A stretch of 64,000 bases of DNA, taken from NCBI GenBank assembly GCA_036023115.1, contig JAYKKT010000090.1, positions 34,299,501-34,363,500 of the forward strand. Reading direction: 5' to 3'. This stretch comes from Brasenia schreberi. Taxonomy: Eukaryota > Streptophyta > Magnoliopsida > Nymphaeales > Cabombaceae. Below are positions 58,266 to 64,000 of this stretch, piece by piece. The translations under genes and the position numbers were made by a program. How positions within the stretch are numbered: the first letter of the stretch is position 1; each line of letters starts with the position of its first letter. The notes under the pieces were generated by a model, which was not told the origin of the DNA, did not search any database, and saw only the letters and a program-made list of their open reading frames with translations.

Positions 58266-58436
58266 ATGGCTTGCGCTTCACATTTCATGATTTCTACAAA
58301 AATTTCATTTCCAGCCACGCATGTACATATCAACAAATCTCTGAAAACTAGACGGAATGGCGTTAGTTTCTCACTGAAGGCCAGCTCGGACCAAGATCCT
58401 GATTGCAATGCGGAAGACAGCGCACCAGACAAAGGG
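58266..58436 (+). CDS. Possible first exon of a plastid-targeted protein
   Basis: MACASHFMISTKISFPATHV opens a Ser/Thr- and basic-rich, acid-poor stretch (INKSLKTRRNGVSFSLKA) like a chloroplast transit peptide, followed by acidic SSDQDPDCNAEDSAPDK. A GT donor (ggg|gtgaag) lies at 58437. I found no second exon to the right, where SINE and LINE-like repeats and unassigned sequence follow. It could be a real gene with distant exons, a truncated gene, or chance. Confidence 0.4.
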
Positions 58437-59259
58437 GTGAAGGGCATTTTATTTTGTCTGTTTCGTGATGAAGTTTCATTCACTAATTTTCTTTTGTTAC
58501 GCTCTCTCTTTTAGTAACACCCAATTAGCTGAAGTTGCTAATCCATCGCGAGTTCCTTGATGTACACCGATAAGCCTCTTTTTCCTGAGGTCTATTAGTT
58601 ACCTTATTTCCTCCAATTAGTCTTTTTTGACTAACTGCTTTTGTTGGGGTATTGTCTTCATCCCAAATTGGAAATGATGAGCATCTGCAGTTTTCTGATT
58701 GATATCAGAGAAAATCTTGTCCGTTGCACATGAGAACTTGGTCTTCTGATTTCTTCTCGACGTTACTGTGGTGAAAGACTGAAAGCGTTTGAAGAAGGCT
58801 GTGAAACACGATTGATCCCATGACTCGAGACATATAAGGATCCCTGAAGCCTACTCCCTCTTGGGTGGAGAAGGCTTGGTTTTGGTTTTGATTTTGGATT
58901 ACAGTATGAAGGGTGATGCCTGAAACCCTGGAATCGCTCGGAATAGACTAAGCCGGTCATCATTGCCATGATTACGAGTTTTACCGTATAAAATATATAA
59001 CTGAATTGGTGGCATGCCTACAGAATTTCTTCTTATACTACGTTCAACTCTGTTTAGTCATCTTATCTGTAGAGTAATTACGTTCGAACCTTCTACCCAA
59101 CCCCTTATTGAATGGAAAAGGCTTGGTTTTGGTTTTGACTTTGGATTATAGTTACAAAGAGTAATGCCTAAATCCTGGAGGTTCTCATGATGAACTAAGT
59201 CAGCCTTGATTACTATGTAAAATCCAGTAAGCTCTAGTAGAAGGTGTGGGAGATTGGAC
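58437..59259. other. Unassigned, with two RTE-tail-like segments
   Basis: Segments at about 58855-58905 and 59095-59145 share 'aaggcttggttttggttttg' then 'gattttggatta' and similar downstream text. They look like copies of a second, diverged RTE/SINE tail family. Confidence 0.4.
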
Positions 59260-59425
59260 AACAATACTTTGAAAGAGGAAGAGGAAGGCCTCTAAAGTGT
59301 TGAAGAAAGAAGTAAAACATGATCTTCTGTTTTCAGACTTAAATGTTAATATCTTACAAAACCGAGCTCTGCGGTATGCACAACCTCATTAAGTATGGGA
59401 AACGGCTTGGTTTTTGTTCTTTTAT
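59260..59425 (+). mobile_element. Fragment of a second RTE-like LINE subfamily
   Basis: It has the end of an RTE C-terminal domain in decayed form (GRP-KC-KK then NRALW-like) and the tail 'attaagtatgggaaacggct' with 'tggttttt'. The tail differs from the 'ggcttagttgttgttg' type used by the other copies, so it belongs to another subfamily. Confidence 0.5.
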
Positions 59426-60555
59426 TATATTATGTTCAACTCTATGCATTCCCCTGATCTATACGGTGAACTTTGTGGATCCCTCTTATCCAAAGAGTGC
59501 ATTCACTGACAGATATGACTACAACAGACTTTTCCCTGATGATAAAATATGAGCAGTTCTTGCAAGATTTGTAGTATGAATACCTTTACCGATTCTCATA
59601 AATATAAGGTCACATTCTTGGGTTCCATTTCAAAGTGAACACTGATTCCATCATCTTTTCCAACTTGTTGTTCTAACATCTACTGGTCAATTGTTGCGGC
59701 ACTTCCTCTAAGAAGATGAGGTGCCCTAAAATACTAATTGTTCAATAGGAACCTTCTACCAAAACATGTCCTTGTTATTCCTTGAAGTTACAAGCAGAAC
59801 TCTCTTGATGGTGGCAGACCTATTCATGCATGAGTGAGACAGCCACCTCACCTGAAACCAGAGAAAATGGAAAAAATTTCTGCGCAAGTGGCCTAAAGTT
59901 GGGACAAGTGAGAGAGCTTCTCAACCTAAGAAACCCGCCCATGCAGGGTTGGGTCGTGTCGGGTTGGGATTTTCAATCACTAATGACAGGTTCTGTAATG
60001 ATGTTTCCTTTGTTCGTCATGTTAAATGGGTTTTAGTATGGCTTTCCAATGTAAAGACATATTGCTACATTATGTGGCTCAAAGGCCGCAATGAGTCTGA
60101 ATATTCATAAAGTGCCTTCATCGATGAATACTAGGGCTGCCATAACCGCACAACCCGAAAAAATGACAGGACCTTAAAACCCATGTGCATGTCATGGTCG
60201 GCCATAATTCGTGGCATGTACTTGTCACACGAAGTGAAACGAAATAAGTCGTGTTGTGCGGTAAGATTGGAACACGTCCAAAAATAACCCCCAATAGTTG
60301 AAAGTAGTTTTTTTTTACTAGAGAATCAGGTTGCCTGTGATTTTAAACTGAAAGTGGCTTTCGTTCTGGCTGTGTCAAGGTTGTTATGGTGCCTTGTGAA
60401 TTTACTCAAGATAGTGAACCAAGCCCGTGTAGATCGTGTCAGATCCATGTCAGTACAAGTGATGCCGGTCATATGCACCTGTGATGAATAACCCTAAGGA
60501 AACAGGTCGTATTCAGGTTGGCTTGTTTCAATCACGAATACTACTCTAACCCTAC
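59426..60555. other. Intergenic, unassigned
   Basis: I see no gene that I can defend. A short plus-strand frame at 59460-59552 (VDPSYPKSAFTDRYDYNRLF) looks coding-like but stops and has no visible partner exon. Confidence 0.4.
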
Positions 60556-63500
60556 AACAACAACAACAACAAAGCCTTTTCCCATACTAGGCAGTGTTGG
60601 TTACATGGATTCTTTGTTTCCACATAGCCTTATCATGTGCCATGTTAGCAGTTAACTCACCATAAGTTATATCATTCTTTATTATTTCTTTTCAACACTT
60701 TTGTTATCGTTCTCTACCTCTTTTATCCAAATTTAGTTTTTCATACCTTCTTAAAGGTTCTTTTTTTAAACTTCTTTTTATATGTTCAAACCATCTTAAA
60801 CGATATTCTCTCATTTTATCCTCTATTGATGTCACTCCTAATTTGTTTCTAATAACCCCATTATGTATACGGTCTTTTCTTGTATGACCACTCATCCATC
60901 TCAACATCTTCATTTCTATCACATACATCTTTTGTACATGTTGATGATTAACTGCCCAACACTCAAAACCATAAAATACGGTAGGTCTAATAACTGCTCT
61001 ATAATATTTACCTTTTAACTTTAATGGTATCTTCTTATCACAAAGAATATCTGATGCTCATCTCCATTTTAACCAACCAACATTAATTTTATGGGTAACA
61101 TCTCCATCAATTCTTCCATCACTCTTAAAAATTGACCTTAAGTATTTAAAACTTTCCTTTTGGGGGATGCAACTTGTGCCAATTTTAATTTCTATGTCTT
61201 CTTAAGTAACCAAATTATCAAACTTATATTCCATATATTCTATCTTTGTTCTACTAAGTCGGAGGCCTTTGCTTTCTAATGTTTCTCCATAGTTCCATTT
61301 TTCTATTAACTTTTGTTTTAGACTCCTCCACTAACACAATATCATCTGCAAATAACATACACCAAGTTACTTCATCTTGAATATGTTTTGCTAACTCATC
61401 AATCACCATTATAAATAAGTATAGACCTAAAGTTAATCCTTGACGTAACCCAATATTAACTTCAAAGAAGTCTGTCATTCCTTCATGAGTCCTCACACAT
61501 GTTTTTGCCCTATCATACATGTCTCTTATAAGGTTAATGTATGTCAATGGGATACCTCTTTTTTCCAAGGTTCTCAAAAGAACCTCCCTTGGTACCCTAT
61601 CATAAGTTTTTTTTAGATCAATAAATATCATGTGAATGTTTTACTTTTTTACTCTAGAATGTTTCATAAGACATCTCAAAAGGCGAATCACTTCAACAGT
61701 AGATTTGTCTCGCATCAATCCAAATTGGTTCTCTTTTGTACTTGATACTTTTCTTAACCTACGTTCGATAATTCTTTCCTACAATTTGATAGTATGGGTC
61801 ATTAACTTGATACCTTGATAATTCGCACAATTCTCAATATCTCCCTTGTTCTTATATATGAGTATAAGTCTACTCGCTCTCCATTCCTCAGGCATCTTTT
61901 GGTTTCTCCATATTTCATTAAATAATCTTGTGAGCCAAGTGATTCTTATTTCTCCTAGTATTTTCCAAACTTTTATAGAAATATTGTCTGGTCCTACCGA
62001 TTTACCGCCCTTCATATGTTTAAGAGTCTCTTTGACTTCATTCTTTTGAATACGTCAGTAGAAATTGTGGTTTATATACTTTTCTGATTTGGCAAACTCT
62101 CCTAAGCTAATACTAATATCTTTATTTTGATTAAAAAGCTTATAAGATAGTTTTTTTATATATTTCTTATATCATCATTTGCCACTATAATTTTTTCATC
62201 CTCGTCTTTGATGCATCTAACATAATTATGATCTTTAATTTTCTTATCTCTAGCCCTAGCTATTATAAAAATATCTCTTTCACCCTCTTTTGAGTTGAGT
62301 TTTTTTATGTAAATCCTTCTAAATTTTAGTTTTTGCTTCATTGACACCCTTTTTCGCTTCCTTCTTTGCTTTTTTATAAACTTCTAAAGTTTCACTAGTT
62401 TTCTTAGTATAATGTAATTTGTAACATGCCCTCTTTGCCCTGATTTTATTTTGCACTACTTCACTCCACCACCAAGCTTCTTTTTGTGCCGGTACACCTT
62501 CCTTCCATACCCCTAACACATCTTTCGCCACTTTCCTAATATGTATAGCCATATTATTCCACATATCACAAGGTATGCCAACATAATTCCAGACATCTCC
62601 TTAAAGGACTTTCTGTTTAAATATATCTTCTTTATCGCTTTTGAGGTTCCACCATTTAGTCTGAATAACTCGATTCACTCTTTTCTTCTTTGTCTATTTT
62701 TTTATTTGTAAATCCATAACTAAAAGTCGATGTTGGGTGGTTAAGCTTTCTCCTTGAATTACCTTACAATGTTTACAACACGCTCTATCTTTTTTCCTAC
62801 AAATAAAGTAATCAATTTGTGTTTGTGATAAGCCACTCTTATAAGTAATTAAATGTTCATCTCGTTTTTTGAAGATTGTATTGACTATAAATAGATCAAA
62901 TGCCATAGCAAAATTTAAAATCTCCCTACCTTCCTCGTTTATATCCCCAAAACCAAAGTTTCCATGAATCCCTTGATATCCTAATGCCTCTTTACCGACA
63001 TGTCCATTTAAATCTCCTCCTAAATAAATCATCTCCCTTTGTGGAATTTTTTGAAACACCTTATCTAACTCTTCCCAAAAAGCTATCTTTATACTATCTT
63101 CTAATCCTACTTGGGGTGCGTAAGCACAAACTATATTCAAAACCTCTGCTCCTAATACTAATTTCAACGGCATGATTCGGTCACCATATCGTTGTATGTC
63201 TACTACACTATCCTTTAAATCTTTATTTATGATAGTACCAACTTTGTTTCAAGTCTTTCCCTTACTTGAGTATCATAATTTAAAACCTATATCCTCTATA
63301 TCCTTTGTTTTTTCTCTAAGCCACTTTGTCTCTTGTAAACAAAATTTGAATATTTTTCCGAATCATAATATCTACCACCTCCATTAGCTTATCGGATAAT
63401 GTTTCAATATTCCAATAACCAATACGAGTATTATTATATAAGACTAGCTTCCTTACCCCCTATATCCGTCCGTGTTGAAAATGCAGAGACCCTCTCTGTA

Positions 63501-63670
63501 AATTATTCACTACATTCAGGCGGCAATGTAGCGGGACTAACTTTTTTACCCACACCCGTCCATGATGTGGGAACCCTCTTTGCAATTGATTCACTACATG
63601 TGGGCGAAAATGTAGTGGCCGTTGCTTACTTATCACTGAATTCGAGCTCTTAAGTGTGTTGCTAGGCGAA
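60556..63670 (-). mobile_element. Long RTE-clade LINE (3.1 kb)
   Basis: It has the same order as 28431-31725: tail with (AAC)n at 60556, C-terminal block at 60704-60928 ([20 protein letters not shown]), RT at 61254-61631 ([22 protein letters not shown]) and 61779-62015 ([16 protein letters not shown]), linker at 62319-62564, endonuclease at 62694-63173 ([22 protein letters not shown]). It is slightly shorter than the intron-1 LINE at its 5' end and broken by stops. Confidence 0.88.
60704..63173 (-). pseudogene. RTE endonuclease-RT, disrupted
   Basis: Endonuclease, RT and C-terminal blocks as listed for this LINE sit in several frames. The endonuclease block (159 codons) and the RT catalytic block (125 codons) are the longest intact pieces. 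RT keeps FADD but is followed by a stop. It resembles the copy at 28620-31602 closely. Confidence 0.85.
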
Positions 63671-64000
63671 TATGACTCTAATCCTAATCAACATTTATTG
63701 TGCTTCCATACACTTCATCTATGGTGAATGGATGTGGCATAGAGTATAGTTTTTGGCAAAAGTAACGGATTACGATCTTTATATTCTCGGAGAACTTAGA
63801 AGTCGACTATTTTATTTACCATGGTTGCACAAATGCGACAACTTTATTTACCATGATAAAACAACTGATTTTGATGTCTATTAAGCATAACTGTCAATAG
63901 ACAAGATACTCATGGGCGTCGACAACTGATTTTAATCGTGCTTTCTTTCTTTACCGTCTATATTTTTTTTCTTTCTACACGTAGAAGCATACGTGCATAC
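63671..64000. other. Unassigned, right edge
   Basis: I see no gene or repeat in this stretch. Confidence 0.4.

Noticed and set aside
1..64000. CRISPR arrays, phage or bacterial operons
   Set aside because: There is no spaced direct-repeat array and no bacterial gene order. All coding evidence is plant nuclear.

Overview
This window is nuclear DNA from a flowering plant. It has GT-AG introns, plastid- and ER-targeted genes, Copia, hAT, RTE and Cassandra-like transposons, and tRNA-Pro pseudogenes. It does not look like a grass, but the lineage cannot be fixed from the sequence alone. The host genes are sparse and most of the rest is transposon.

Layout. From 1 to about 34,000 the minus strand carries the first eight exons of a UDP-glucose:glycoprotein glucosyltransferase (UGGT) gene. 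It starts at 33,997 and runs off the left edge. Its exons total 1.34 kb in 27.6 kb because the introns are packed with repeats. Intron 1 (7.2 kb) holds a near full-length RTE LINE, LINE fragments and a Cassandra-like LTR carrying a 5S rRNA domain. Intron 6 (16.0 kb) holds two Copia elements, one of them split by a 3.1-kb hAT transposon. Intron 8, open at the left edge, holds a LINE split by a Copia element that itself took two LINE insertions. From 34,000 to 38,800 lies a Ty3/gypsy gag fragment and a 3'-truncated LINE. At 38,795-41,045 (+) are six exons of an APS kinase gene, whose transit-peptide exon I cannot find. A tRNA-Pro (UGG) gene and a decayed copy follow at 41.8-42.2 kb. At 44,010-52,511 (+) is a complete gene for a 732-residue WAC-DDT-WHIM protein of the plant ISWI chromatin-remodelling type. 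From 52.5 to 64 kb there are only SINE and LINE fragments, a third tRNA-Pro relic, one plausible orphan transit-peptide exon at 58.27 kb and another long RTE LINE.

The three host genes are unrelated (ER glycoprotein quality control, sulfate activation, chromatin remodelling) and show no sign of acting together. I found no previously undescribed biological system. The most unusual items are a 5S-domain/RTE-tail junction in intron 1, the reciprocal LINE/Copia nest, the hAT-in-Copia-in-intron nest, the APS kinase with no visible first exon, and a tRNA gene shortened between short direct repeats.
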